DNA from: Frigoribacterium sp. Leaf8
GTDB lineage: Bacteria > Actinomycetota > Actinomycetes > Actinomycetales > Microbacteriaceae
Assembly (NCBI RefSeq): GCF_001421165.1
Contig: NZ_LMKB01000005.1
Coordinates: 188,287 to 252,286, forward strand
Direction: 5' to 3'
Length of the DNA: 64,000 bases
Program-made: the position numbers and the translations under genes
Shown here: piece by piece, positions 11,222 through 19,879 of the stretch
How positions within the stretch are numbered: the stretch's first letter is position 1
Layout: every line of letters begins with the position of its first letter
Notes under the pieces: model-generated
Told to the model about the DNA's origin: nothing
What the model saw: the letters and a program-made list of their open reading frames with translations, nothing else
Databases searched by the model: none

Positions 11222-13277
11222 GACCGGCCGCCTCCATCTGTCGCAGATCTTTCTTCAGGTCGGCGACCTCGTCGCGGAGCCGACCGGCCAACTCGAACTT
11301 GAGCTCGGCCGAGGCCTGCAGCATCTGCTCGTTGAGGTCGGCGATGATCGCTTCGAGGCCGTTCGCGGCGCTGGCGGCCTTGCCCTCGCGGCGGAGGTTC
11401 GGCGTGGGGGCGCGCTTGCCACCCTGGCGATCCGCGAGGAGGCGTGCGGTGTCGGCACCTTCTCGGGCCAGGACCTCGGTGATGTCGGCGATCTTCTTGC
11501 GGAGCGGTTGGGGGTCGATGCCTCGCTCGAGGTTGTAGGCGACCTGCTTCTCTCGACGACGATCGGTCTCTTCGAGCGCCTGTTTCATCGAGTCGGTCAT
11601 CACGTCGGCGTACATGTGGACCTGACCCGAGACGTTTCGTGCCGCACGGCCGATTGTCTGGATGAGTGACGTGGACGAACGGAGGAAGCCCTCCTTGTCG
11701 GCGTCGAGGATCGCGACGAGCGACACCTCGGGGAGGTCGAGGCCCTCACGGAGCAAGTTGATGCCGACGAGCACGTCGTAGACGCCCTGCCGCAGTTCGG
11801 TGAGCAGTTCGACCCGCCGGAGCGTGTCGACGTCGGAGTGCAGGTAGCGGACTCGCACTCCGGCCTCGGTGAGGAAGTCGGTGAGTTCTTCGGCCATCTT
11901 CTTGGTCAGGGTGGTGACCAGGACACGTTCATCGATCTCGACCCGTGTGCGGATCTCTTCGAGCAGGTCGTCGATCTGGCCCGCGGACGGCTTGACCACG
12001 ATCTCGGGATCGATGAGCCCGGTGGGTCGGATGATCTGCTCGACGACGCTGTCGGTGATGCCCAGCTCGTACTTGCCGGGCGTCGCCGAGAGGTAGACCT
12101 TCTGGCCGACCCGGTCGAGGAACTCCTCGAACTTGAGGGGTCTGTTGTCGAGGGCGCTGGGAAGCCGGAAGCCGTGGTCGACGAGGGTGCGCTTGCGCGA
12201 GGCGTCGCCTTCGTACATGGCGCCGATCTGGGGCACGGTGACGTGCGACTCGTCGATCACCACGAGCAGGTCGTCCGGGAAGTAGTCGAGCAGGCAGTGG
12301 GGTGCCTCGCCGGGCGACCGACCGTCGATGTGCGCGGAGTAGTTCTCGATGCCGTTGCAGAAGCCGATCTGTTCCATCATCTCGAGGTCGAAGGTCGTGC
12401 GCATGCGCAGGCGCTGGGACTCGAGGAGCTTTCCCTGCTTGTCGAGCTCGTCGAGGCGGGTGGCGAGTTCGTCCTTGATGGTGCCGATGGCGCGGTGCAT
12501 GACATCTGTGCCCGCGACGTAGTGCGAACCGGGGAAGACCGAGACGGCGTCCATCGTCTTGACGACGTCGCCCGTGAGCGGATGGAGGGCGTACAGCGCC
12601 TCCACCTCGTCGCCGAACATCTCGATGCGGATGGCCAGTTCTTCGTACATCGGGATGATCTCGATCGTGTCTCCCCTCACGCGGAAGTTGCCACGGGAGA
12701 AGTCGATGTCGTTCCGCTGGTACTGCATCGAGACGAACCGCCGGATGAGCGTCTCGCGATCGATCCGCATGCCGACCTGGAGGGCGATCATGGCCTCCAT
12801 GTAGCCCTCGGGGGTGCCGAGCCCGTAGATGCAGGAGACCGTCGAGACGACGATGACGTCGCGTCGGCTCAGCAGCGAGTTCGTCGTCGAGTGCCGCAAC
12901 CGCTCGACCTCGGCGTTCACCGAGCTGTCCTTCTCGATGAAGGTGTCGGTCTGCGGGACGTAGGCCTCGGGCTGGTAGTAGTCGTAGTACGAGACGAAGT
13001 ACTCGACGGCGTTGTTCGGGAAGAGCGATCGGAACTCGTTCGCCAACTGGGCCGCGAGCGTCTTGTTGTGGGCGAGCACGAGCGTGGGCCGTTGCACCTG
13101 CTCGACGAGCCAGGCGGTGGTCGCCGACTTGCCCGTTCCGGTGGCGCCGAGCAGGACGACGTCGGTCTCGCCGGCGTTGATGCGCCCCGCCAGTTCGGCG
13201 ATGGCGGCCGGCTGGTCGCCACTGGGTTCGAATTCGCTGATGACTTCGAACGGGCGCACACTGCGGGTCGGTTCCAT
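11211..13277 (-). CDS. uvrB: Excinuclease ABC subunit B
   Basis: Helicase-like damage verifier that holds the lesion and recruits UvrC. The 688-residue product has Walker A GATGTGKS at 44-51, the beta-hairpin region with [12 protein letters not shown] that inserts between strands, the DESH Walker B box, and helicase motifs near RAARN. The C-terminal UVR coiled coil (residues ~640-680) contacts UvrC. I use the ATG at 13277 ([10 protein letters not shown]), which matches the family N-terminus and clears the coaE stop; the frame can extend to a GTG at 13307, inside coaE. Follows coaE by 10 nt. Confidence 0.98.
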   Translation of the reverse strand: MEPTRSVRPFEVISEFEPSGDQPAAIAELAGRINAGETDVVLLGATGTGKSATTAWLVEQVQRPTLVLAHNKTLAAQLANEFRSLFPNNAVEYFVSYYDYYQPEAYVPQTDTFIEKDSSVNAEVERLRHSTTNSLLSRRDVIVVSTVSCIYGLGTPEGYMEAMIALQVGMRIDRETLIRRFVSMQYQRNDIDFSRGNFRVRGDTIEIIPMYEELAIRIEMFGDEVEALYALHPLTGDVVKTMDAVSVFPGSHYVAGTDVMHRAIGTIKDELATRLDELDKQGKLLESQRLRMRTTFDLEMMEQIGFCNGIENYSAHIDGRSPGEAPHCLLDYFPDDLLVVIDESHVTVPQIGAMYEGDASRKRTLVDHGFRLPSALDNRPLKFEEFLDRVGQKVYLSATPGKYELGITDSVVEQIIRPTGLIDPEIVVKPSAGQIDDLLEEIRTRVEIDERVLVTTLTKKMAEELTDFLTEAGVRVRYLHSDVDTLRRVELLTELRQGVYDVLVGINLLREGLDLPEVSLVAILDADKEGFLRSSTSLIQTIGRAARNVSGQVHMYADVMTDSMKQALEETDRRREKQVAYNLERGIDPQPLRKKIADITEVLAREGADTARLLADRQGGKRAPTPNLRREGKAASAANGLEAIIADLNEQMLQASAELKFELAGRLRDEVADLKKDLRQMEAAGHAR

Positions 13278-13287
13278 GGATTCCAGC

Positions 13288-13938
13288 TTAGGAGGGACCA
13301 CCGACACTCGTGTCGTGGGAGGCCGCCTGCTTCGCCGCTGACAGCGAACGCAGACGGTCGTAGAGGTCGTCCGCCTGTTCCAGCGTGCTCTCGAGCGAAC
13401 CGGAGGAGTCGACGACGAGGTCCGCCACGGCGAGCCGCGTCCGGTCGTCCGCCTGCGCGTCCACGCGACGCCGCGCCTCCTCGTCGTCCATCCCGCGGAG
13501 CTCGACGAGTCGCCTCAGGCGGACCTCGCGCGGGGCGTGCACGACGACGACCACGTCGAAGCCGTCGGTCCCCCGCGATTCGACGAGCAACGGCACGTCG
13601 TAGACGACGACGCGACCCGCGTCGTCCGCGACGGCGTCGGACATGCGCCGGACCGAGAGCTCGTGCACGGCCGGGTGGGTGATCCCCTCGAGGTCGCGGC
13701 GTGCAGCGGCATCGGCGAAGACGATCGCCCCCAGGGCGGCTCGGTCGAGGGAGCCGTCGGGCTGCAGGACGTCGGACCCGAAGCGGGCGACGACGGCCTC
13801 GAGTCCGGCGGATCCGGGCTCGACCACCTCGCGGGCGAGGGCGTCGGCGTCGATGTGCGCCGCGCCCCGTTCGGCGAGTCGACGGGCCACGACCGATTTG
13901 CCGGCGGCGATGCCACCGGTCAATCCACAGACGAACAC
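13288..13938 (-). CDS. coaE: Dephospho-CoA kinase
   Basis: Phosphorylates the 3'-hydroxyl of dephospho-CoA, the last step of coenzyme A synthesis. The 216-residue protein has the P-loop GGIAAGKS at 8-15 and the conserved [13 protein letters not shown] at 30-42 that places the substrate. It starts with GTG at 13938. Position between rpsA and uvrB is the common actinobacterial order. A 78-nt gap holding a strong hairpin separates it from rpsA, so it is at least partly insulated from the rpsA transcript; uvrB follows after 10 nt. Confidence 0.96.
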   Translation of the reverse strand: MFVCGLTGGIAAGKSVVARRLAERGAAHIDADALAREVVEPGSAGLEAVVARFGSDVLQPDGSLDRAALGAIVFADAAARRDLEGITHPAVHELSVRRMSDAVADDAGRVVVYDVPLLVESRGTDGFDVVVVVHAPREVRLRRLVELRGMDDEEARRRVDAQADDRTRLAVADLVVDSSGSLESTLEQADDLYDRLRSLSAAKQAASHDTSVGGPS

Positions 13939-13965
13939 GACGTCGAGACTACGCCGGAAACGCCG

Positions 13966-13997
13966 GAAGGCGGCTCCCCCGAGGGGGAACCGCCTTC
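13966..13997 (-). terminator. Terminator-like hairpin after rpsA
   Basis: An inverted repeat (GAAGGCGG...CCGCCTTC, continued inside by a C-run/G-run pair) lies 20 nt after the rpsA stop. The stem is about 15 bp with a very small loop. No long U-tract follows. Reads as the end of the highly expressed rpsA unit with possible leakage into coaE. Confidence 0.72.
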
Positions 13998-14016
13998 TGG
14001 TCGAGACCGGAGGGAC

Positions 14017-15465
14017 TCAGTTGTTGTTCGACAGCTTCTCGCGCAGCGCGGCGAGCGACTCGTCGTCGGCGAGGGTGCCGGCGCCCGAAGCGGACTCGGC
14101 CGAGAACGACGAACCCGTGGGAGCGTCGAACGTCGTCTCTTCGACGAGCGAGGCAGCGACCTGCTTCTTGTGGGCTTCCCAGCGCGCCTGGGCGGCAGCG
14201 TAGTCCTGCTCCCACTTCTCGCGCTGCGAGTCGAAGCCCTCGCGCCACTCGTTCGTCTCGGGGTCGAAGCCCTCGGGGTACTTGTAGTTGCCCTGGTCGT
14301 CGTACTCGGTGAGCATGCCGTAGAGCGCCGGGTCGAACTCGGTGCCTTCGGGGTCGACGCCCTCGTTGGCCTGCTTGAGGCTCAGCGAGATGCGACGGCG
14401 GTCGAGGTCGATGTCGATGACCTTGACGAACACCTCGTCGCCGACGGCGACGACCTGCTCGGCCAGCTCGACGTGCTTCGCCGACAGCTCGGAGATGTGC
14501 ACGAGGCCCTCGATGCCGTCGGCCACGCGGACGAACGCACCGAAGGGGACGAGCTTGGTGACCTTGCCCGGAGCGACCTGACCGATCGCGTGCGTGCGGG
14601 CGAACACCTGCCACGGGTCTTCCTGGGTGGCCTTGAGCGAGAGCGACACGCGCTCACGGTCGAGGTCGACCTCGAGGATCTCGACGGTGACCTCCTGGCC
14701 CACCTCGACGACCTCGCTGGCGTGCTCGATGTGCTTCCAGCTGAGCTCGGAGACGTGCACGAGGCCGTCCACGCCGCCCAAGTCGACGAACGCACCGAAG
14801 TTGACGATCGACGAGACGACGCCCTTGCGGACCTGGCCCTTGTGGAGGTTGTTGAGGAAGGTCGTGCGGCTCTCGGACTGCGTCTGCTCGAGGAGGGCAC
14901 GGCGCGACAGGACCACGTTGTTGCGGTTCTTGTCGAGCTCGAGGATCTTGGCCTCGATCTCCTGGCCCAGGTAGGGCGTGAGGTCGCGGACGCGGCGCAG
15001 CTCGATGAGCGATGCGGGGAGGAAGCCACGGAGGCCGATGTCGACGATGAGGCCACCCTTGACGACCTCGATGACCGTACCGGTGACGACGCCGTCGGCG
15101 TCCTTGATCTTCTCCACGTCGCCCCAGGCACGCTCGTACTGAGCGCGCTTCTTGGACAGGATCAGACGGCCTTCTTTGTCTTCCTTCTGGAGGACGAGGG
15201 CCTCGACCGTGTCGCCGACCTCGACGACCTCGGTGGGGTCGACGTCGTGCTTGATCGAGAGTTCGCGCGAGGGGATGACGCCCTCGGTCTTGTAGCCGAC
15301 GTCGAGGAGGACCTCGTCGCGGTCGATCTTCACGACGGTGCCCTCGATGAGGTCGCCGTCGTTGAAGAACTTCAGGGTCTTCTCGACCGCGGCCAGGAAG
15401 TCATCAGCGGATCCGATGTCGTTGATGGCGACCTGCTTGGGTGCCTTGGTCGTTACGGTTGTCAT
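14017..15465 (-). CDS. rpsA: 30S ribosomal protein S1
   Basis: RNA-binding protein that helps mRNA load on the 30S subunit. The 482-residue protein has four S1 (OB-fold) repeats at roughly 37-106, 124-189, 209-279 and 295-365, the last two being the closest matches to the consensus (VNFGAFVDLGGVDGLVHVSE and VPFGAFVRVADGIEGLVHIS). Four repeats is the usual number in Actinobacteria, against six in E. coli. Residues about 390-482 form a Glu/Ala-rich tail. ATG start at 15465; a promoter at 15580-15609 leaves a leader of about 110 nt, long enough for autoregulation, though none is demonstrated. Confidence 0.98.
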   Translation of the reverse strand: MTTVTTKAPKQVAINDIGSADDFLAAVEKTLKFFNDGDLIEGTVVKIDRDEVLLDVGYKTEGVIPSRELSIKHDVDPTEVVEVGDTVEALVLQKEDKEGRLILSKKRAQYERAWGDVEKIKDADGVVTGTVIEVVKGGLIVDIGLRGFLPASLIELRRVRDLTPYLGQEIEAKILELDKNRNNVVLSRRALLEQTQSESRTTFLNNLHKGQVRKGVVSSIVNFGAFVDLGGVDGLVHVSELSWKHIEHASEVVEVGQEVTVEILEVDLDRERVSLSLKATQEDPWQVFARTHAIGQVAPGKVTKLVPFGAFVRVADGIEGLVHISELSAKHVELAEQVVAVGDEVFVKVIDIDLDRRRISLSLKQANEGVDPEGTEFDPALYGMLTEYDDQGNYKYPEGFDPETNEWREGFDSQREKWEQDYAAAQARWEAHKKQVAASLVEETTFDAPTGSSFSAESASGAGTLADDESLAALREKLSNNN

Positions 15466-15579
15466 GTAGTTAGTGCTCCAGTACGGGCATGAATCGGGCC
15501 GTGCTCGTCCCTCGAACGGTGTCCGGGAGGGTGTGTCGAACGCGGCGTGCGGAAATGTCGACGCAGATAGCGCTCGGTC

Positions 15580-15609
15580 ATCTTAGCGCGGCGCCGCAGG
15601 TGTGGGCAA
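15580..15609 (-). promoter_or_regulatory. Sigma-70-type promoter for rpsA
   Basis: On the minus strand TTGCCC (15609-15604) is followed after 18 nt by TAAGAT (15585-15580). Both hexamers match the housekeeping consensus well for a genome this GC-rich. Predicted transcription start is near 15573, leaving a leader of about 108 nt before the rpsA ATG. Confidence 0.7.
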
Positions 15610-15633
15610 CGGCGTGTCGCGGGTCGCGGCGAC

Positions 15634-17325
15634 TCACGCGAGCAGTGCCCGCCTGAGCGTGTCGAGCCCGACCCCGCCCAGCTGAAGGGCGTCGCGGTGG
15701 AAGGCCTTGACGTCGAAGGTGGCGCCGTCTCGACGGGCTCGTTCGGCACGGAGGTCTTCCCAGATGCGCTGACCGACCTTGTACGACGGCGCCTGCCCCG
15801 GCCAGCCGAGGTACCGGTCGACCTCGAAGCGCACGAACTCGGTGTCCATGTTGACGTTCTCCGACATGAAGGCGAAGGCGTTCGTCGCGTCCCACCGCCC
15901 GCCGCCGCCGGGGAACGGCTTGCCGAGGTGGACACCGATGTCGAGCACCACACGCGCGGCACGCATGCGCTGACCGTCGAGCATGCCCAACCGGTCGCCC
16001 GGGTCACCGAGCCAACCGAGTTCGTCCATCAGCCGTTCCGCGTACAGGGCCCAGCCCTCGGCGTGCCCGGAGGTGCCGGCCAGTTGTCGACGCCACGTGT
16101 TCAGCGTGGCCCGGTTGTGGACGGCCTGACCGAGCTGGAGGTGGTGGCCGGGGACCCCCTCGTGGAAGACCGTCGTCGTCTCGCGCCACGTGCCGAAACG
16201 GGTGACCCCCTCGGGCACGGACCACCACATGCGGCCCGGACGCGAGAAGTCGTCGCTGGGGCTCGTGTAGTAGATGCCGCCGTCCTTGGTCGGTGCGATG
16301 CGGCACTCGAGCCGGCGGACCGGCTCGGGGATGTCGAACTGGTCCCGACCCAGCTCGGCGACCGCGCGGTCGCTGAGCTCCTGCATCCAGGCGCGGAGTG
16401 CGTCGGTGCCGTCGAGCTGGCGTGCGGGATCGGCATCGAGCAGCTCGATGGCCCGGGAGACCGACGCCCCGGGTTCGATCCACCGGGCGACCTCTTCTTG
16501 TTCGGCCGTCATCCTGGCGAGCTCGTCGATCCCCCACTCGTAGGTCTCGTCGAGGTCGACCGTCGCTCCGAGGAACCGTCGCGAGTGCAGGGCGTAGGCG
16601 TCGCGCCCGACGGCGTCGTCGGCCGTCGCCGCGGGGAGCAACTCGTCGAGCAGGAAGCGTCGGAGGTCGACGTAGGCCTCCGCCGCCGACGAGGCGCCCG
16701 ACGAGAGGTCCCGGCCGAGCGCCGTTCCGGGTTCGGTGCCGTCACCGAGCCGGGCGTCCCGCACGAACTCGGCGAAGAAGCCGTCGTCGGCACCGATGCG
16801 GGCACACTGCTCGGCCACCTTCTCGACCTGGCGCCGGGCGGGGGTGACTCCCCCGGCGATGCCCGCGCGCAACGTCTCGACGTACTGGTCGACGGCGGTC
16901 CGTACCCGGCCGAGGCGGGTCGCGACGTCGACCCAGTCGCGCTCGGAGGCGGTGGGCATGAGGTCGAACACGTCGCGGATGCCCTGGGCGGGTGACGCGA
17001 TCACGTTGAGGTCGCGCAACTCGAGGCGCTGTTCGGCGTAGAGCAGCTCGAGCTCGAGCTCGCTCGTCAGGTCGTCCCGGGTGACCCGGTCGACGTCGTC
17101 CACGGGGGTGGTGGCCCGCAGTTCGGCCAGCGTGGCCCGGACGGCCTCGACGCGTCGGGCATGACCGTCGGGCGAGTAGTCGCCGTACTCGCCCGTCCGG
17201 CCCTCACGGCCGATCCAGGTCGCGGTCGTGGGGTCGAGCTCGCAGAGGGTGTCCACCCAGCGTTCGGCGACCCCGTCGACGGGGGTGGGCGTGCGAGGGG
17301 TCGGCGTCGTCGCGGCATCGGTCAT
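15634..17325 (-). CDS. DUF885-family protein (putative metallopeptidase-like)
   Basis: Long soluble protein of 563 residues matching the DUF885 family, which is thought to be related to zinc carboxypeptidases but is poorly characterised. The best support for a metal site is HEGVPGHH at residues 388-395, within TTTVFHEGVPGHHLQ, the family's most conserved stretch. No signal peptide is visible, so it is probably cytoplasmic. I chose the ATG at 17325 rather than the upstream in-frame start at 17373, because the intervening residues lie across the hairpin at 17346-17383. It stands alone: two strong hairpins separate it from the PTS genes upstream. Confidence 0.82.
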   Translation of the reverse strand: MTDAATTPTPRTPTPVDGVAERWVDTLCELDPTTATWIGREGRTGEYGDYSPDGHARRVEAVRATLAELRATTPVDDVDRVTRDDLTSELELELLYAEQRLELRDLNVIASPAQGIRDVFDLMPTASERDWVDVATRLGRVRTAVDQYVETLRAGIAGGVTPARRQVEKVAEQCARIGADDGFFAEFVRDARLGDGTEPGTALGRDLSSGASSAAEAYVDLRRFLLDELLPAATADDAVGRDAYALHSRRFLGATVDLDETYEWGIDELARMTAEQEEVARWIEPGASVSRAIELLDADPARQLDGTDALRAWMQELSDRAVAELGRDQFDIPEPVRRLECRIAPTKDGGIYYTSPSDDFSRPGRMWWSVPEGVTRFGTWRETTTVFHEGVPGHHLQLGQAVHNRATLNTWRRQLAGTSGHAEGWALYAERLMDELGWLGDPGDRLGMLDGQRMRAARVVLDIGVHLGKPFPGGGGRWDATNAFAFMSENVNMDTEFVRFEVDRYLGWPGQAPSYKVGQRIWEDLRAERARRDGATFDVKAFHRDALQLGGVGLDTLRRALLA

Positions 17326-17345
17326 GCCGACGAGCCTAGTGACGC

Positions 17346-17383
17346 AGGAGGCGCGGTGCAGGGGGCCCCGCACCGCGCCTCCT
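17346..17383 (-). terminator. Perfect 14-bp hairpin upstream of the DUF885 gene
   Basis: AGGAGGCGCGGTGC and its exact complement flank a 10-nt loop. It is the second of two strong hairpins between the HPr stop and the DUF885 start. It may be a backup terminator for the PTS unit or, if the DUF885 promoter lies upstream of it, a structured leader. Confidence 0.6.
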
Positions 17384-17396
17384 CGGCTCCCACGAC

Positions 17397-17438
17397 GAAC
17401 GGGACGCCCGCCGACTCTCGTCGGCGGGCGTCCCGTTC
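17397..17438 (-). terminator. Terminator after the HPr gene
   Basis: A perfect 18-bp stem (GAACGGGACGCCCGCCGA and its complement) with a 6-nt CTCTCG-type loop begins 13 nt after the HPr stop codon. This is among the strongest hairpins in the window and marks the end of the PTS operon. Confidence 0.85.
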
Positions 17439-17450
17439 TGGTGTCGGTAC

Positions 17451-17720
17451 CTACTCTTTGTCGAGGTCGGTCGCCAGGAGCGCGACGAGTTCGTCGAGGG
17501 CGGCCTCGGCGTTGTCGCCCTCGGTCGCGACGACGACCTCTTCACCGTGGCCGATGCCCAGCGAGAGCACGCCGAGGATGCTGGCGGCGTTGACGCTCTT
17601 GCCGGCCGCGGAGGTCAGCGTGACCTTGGCGCCGGTCTTGCCGGCGGCCTGGCTGAACAACGAGGCGGGGCGGGCGTGCAGCCCGACGCTCGAGGCGATG
17701 GTGACGGAACGTTCTGGCAT
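17451..17720 (-). CDS. ptsH: Phosphocarrier protein HPr
   Basis: HPr passes phosphate from enzyme I to the EIIA domains of sugar permeases. The 89-residue protein has the active-site motif GLHARPA with phospho-acceptor His15. Ser47 in ASILGVLSLG is the equivalent of the regulatory Ser46 of Firmicutes; whether it is phosphorylated here cannot be told. ATG at 17720 with GGAG upstream, 26 nt after the EIIA gene, so it is co-transcribed with the mannitol-type PTS genes. Enzyme I (ptsI) is not in the window. Dedicated co-expression of HPr with a single permease is notable. Confidence 0.96.
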   Translation of the reverse strand: MPERSVTIASSVGLHARPASLFSQAAGKTGAKVTLTSAAGKSVNAASILGVLSLGIGHGEEVVVATEGDNAEAALDELVALLATDLDKE

Positions 17721-17746
17721 GTCTTCTCCTCTGGAGGGGGTGGGGA

Positions 17747-18211
17747 TCAGTCGTCGTCGTCGGTCGACGCGAGCAACTCGTAGACCTCGGCGGTCGTGGT
17801 CGACCCGCGCAGGGCGGCGGCCTTGTCGGGGTCCATCAGGATGCTGGCGAGCTGGCTGAGGATGGCGATGTGGCCGTTGCCCTTGGCGGCGATGCCGACC
17901 GTGACCGAGACCTCGTTGCCGTCCCAGTCGACCGGGGTCGGGAACCGCAGCACGACGAGGGCGTCCTCTTTGACCGAGTCCTTGCCGGCGAGGGTGCCGT
18001 GCGGGATCGCCACACCCTCGCCGACGTAGGTGGACACCGAGTTCTCGCGCTCGAACATGGCGTCGACGTACGACTCGTCGATCGCACCCGCGTCGATCAG
18101 GGCCCGACCCGTCTTGCGGATGGCCTCGTCACGCGAGGCGGCGACCTCGTCGAGTCGGATGGACGACTCCGCGAGGAGCGCCGAGAGCTCGGGTGCCTGC
18201 TGGTCGGTCAT
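17747..18211 (-). CDS. mtlF: PTS mannitol-type EIIA protein
   Basis: Receives phosphate from HPr and hands it to EIIB. The 154-residue protein belongs to the EIIA fructose/mannitol family; AIPHGT places the phospho-histidine at His71, and the sequence around it (STYVGEGVAIPHGTL) is that of MtlF/CmtB. ATG at 18211, two nt after the EIIB stop. An Asp-rich tail ends the protein. The EIIA being a separate polypeptide is common in mannitol systems of Gram-positives; here EIIB and EIIC are separate as well. Confidence 0.93.
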   Translation of the reverse strand: MTDQQAPELSALLAESSIRLDEVAASRDEAIRKTGRALIDAGAIDESYVDAMFERENSVSTYVGEGVAIPHGTLAGKDSVKEDALVVLRFPTPVDWDGNEVSVTVGIAAKGNGHIAILSQLASILMDPDKAAALRGSTTTAEVYELLASTDDDD

Positions 18212-18213
18212 CG

Positions 18214-18522
18214 TCAGACCTCGACCGTCGAGCCGTCCTGGATCGCCTTGACGACCTTGGCGACGTTGGGGTCTCCCATGAACAGCTGGAACGGCACGAC
18301 GGGCACGTTCGGCACGACGCCGCGGGCACGCTCGGCGAGGTTGTTCTGGGTGACGACGACGTCGGCGTCCGACGGGATCGACGCGACGGGCGAGTGCTCG
18401 ACGGTGACACCGCTCTTCTTCAGCTGCTTCTTGAGCGTGGACGCCAGCATGACGCTGCTGCCCATGCCCGCGTCGCACGCGACGATGAGTTTCTTGATGC
18501 TGGAACCGTCGAGGGTTGCCAT
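18214..18522 (-). CDS. mtlB: PTS mannitol-type EIIB protein
   Basis: Small 102-residue EIIB domain, whose cysteine carries the phosphate to the incoming sugar. The phospho-cysteine is Cys16 in IVACDAGMGSS, the standard mannitol/fructose EIIB P-loop. The ATG at 18522 has AGGAG upstream and lies 47 nt after the EIIC stop. It is in a different reading frame from EIIC, so the two cannot be read through as one protein without a frameshift. In the classical MtlA enzyme this domain is fused to the C-terminus of EIIC. Gene symbol is descriptive. Confidence 0.9.
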   Translation of the reverse strand: MATLDGSSIKKLIVACDAGMGSSVMLASTLKKQLKKSGVTVEHSPVASIPSDADVVVTQNNLAERARGVVPNVPVVPFQLFMGDPNVAKVVKAIQDGSTVEV

Positions 18523-18569
18523 GACCTTCTCCTTGTGTGGTGGTGGTGCTGACTGGTGGTGCGGGCGGG

Positions 18570-19766
18570 CTAGGCGGTGGGTGCCGCGGTGCCCTTGCTG
18601 GTGGCCTTGTTGGCCGCGGTGGCGGCCTGGGCGTCGGCGAGAGCCTGCTCCTGTGCGGCGGAGTCCTCGGCACGGGCCTCGCGGTTCTCCTTGCGACCGA
18701 AGCCCATGAGGAGGGACGAGACGACGAACGAGACGGCCGCCGAGAGCAGGATACCCAGGTAGATCGGGAGAAGGTCCCCGCGGGCGGCGACGAGCGTGTA
18801 GGCGATGATGCTGCCGGGCGAGGCAGGGCCGACGAGGCCGACGTTGAACAGGGCGAAGGTCGCGATGCCGGTCGCTCCACCGAGGACGGCGGCGACGAGC
18901 AGGATCGGCTTCATCAGCACGTACGGGAAGTAGATCTCGTGGATGCCACCGAAGAAGTGCACGATGATCGCGGCCGGGGCCGAGGGGCGGATGGCGCGCG
19001 GACCGAAGAAGAGGTACGCGAGGAGGATGCCGAGACCCGGGCCGGGGTTCGACTCGAGCATGAAGAGGATCGACTTGCCGGCCTCCTGCACCTGCGTGCC
19101 ACCGAGGGGGGTGAGGATGCCCTGGTTGATGGCGTTGTTGAGGAACAGGACCTTGGCCGGCTCGATGATGATCGACGCCAGGGGCAGCAGGCCACGGTCG
19201 ACGAGGAAGCCGACGGCGCCGCCGAAGACGTTCGTGATCGCGGTGGTGACCGGGGCCAGGCCGAAGAAGGCGAGCACGCCCATGGCGCCACCGATGATGC
19301 CGAGCGAGAAGTTGTTGACGAGCATCTCGAAGCCGGACTTGATGCGGCCGTCGACGAGCTTGTCGAACTGCTTGAGGACCCAGGCGGCGAGCGGGCCGAC
19401 GATCATCGCGCCGAGGAACTGGGGCACGTCGGTCGCGACGATGACGCCCATGACGGCGACGGCGCCGATGACGGCACCGCGCTGACCGTGGACCATGCGA
19501 CCACCCGTGTAGGCGATCAGGATCGGCAGCAGGTACTTGATGATGGGACCGACGAGGCCGGGCCACGGGGTGCCGTCGGACATCTCGCCGAAGCCGCCGA
19601 GCTGGGGCACCGGCGTCCAACCGGTCTGGATGAACAGGGCCGTGATGAGGCCCCAGGCGATGAAGGCGCCGATGTTCGGCATGATCATGCCGGCCAGGAA
19701 GCCGCCGAAGCGCTGGACGCGCGCTCGGGCTCCCGTACCGGTGACGGTGGGGGTGAATTCGGACAT
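18570..19766 (-). CDS. mtlA: PTS mannitol-type EIIC permease
   Basis: Membrane subunit that binds and translocates the sugar. The 398-residue protein has hydrophobic segments spread over roughly residues 20-350 and the mannitol EIIC signature GGIHEIYFPY at 273-282, whose His-Glu pair is central to substrate binding. After the last membrane segment come about 35 residues rich in Ala, Glu and Gln, much like the linker that joins EIIC to EIIB in one-chain MtlA proteins, then the stop. ATG at 19766 with AAGGAG upstream, 113 nt after the DeoR gene. No mannitol-1-phosphate dehydrogenase lies nearby, so mannitol is the family-based guess, not a proven substrate. Confidence 0.93.
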   Translation of the reverse strand: MSEFTPTVTGTGARARVQRFGGFLAGMIMPNIGAFIAWGLITALFIQTGWTPVPQLGGFGEMSDGTPWPGLVGPIIKYLLPILIAYTGGRMVHGQRGAVIGAVAVMGVIVATDVPQFLGAMIVGPLAAWVLKQFDKLVDGRIKSGFEMLVNNFSLGIIGGAMGVLAFFGLAPVTTAITNVFGGAVGFLVDRGLLPLASIIIEPAKVLFLNNAINQGILTPLGGTQVQEAGKSILFMLESNPGPGLGILLAYLFFGPRAIRPSAPAAIIVHFFGGIHEIYFPYVLMKPILLVAAVLGGATGIATFALFNVGLVGPASPGSIIAYTLVAARGDLLPIYLGILLSAAVSFVVSSLLMGFGRKENREARAEDSAAQEQALADAQAATAANKATSKGTAAPTA

Positions 19767-19879
19767 GGTGACGACTTCTCCTTGTTTCTCTCAGCGACGA
19801 GAGGGGTGTGGGGTGATGGAGGTGGTGCGAGGTGCTGTGGTGCGTCGGGAGGGAACGAGGGGGGCCGGTCGGAGTCGCG

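Noticed and set aside
13224-13236. GTTCGAATTCG near the uvrB start as an SOS (LexA) box
   Set aside because: It is inside the uvrB coding region, and the match to the GAACN4GTTC-type actinobacterial box is poor.
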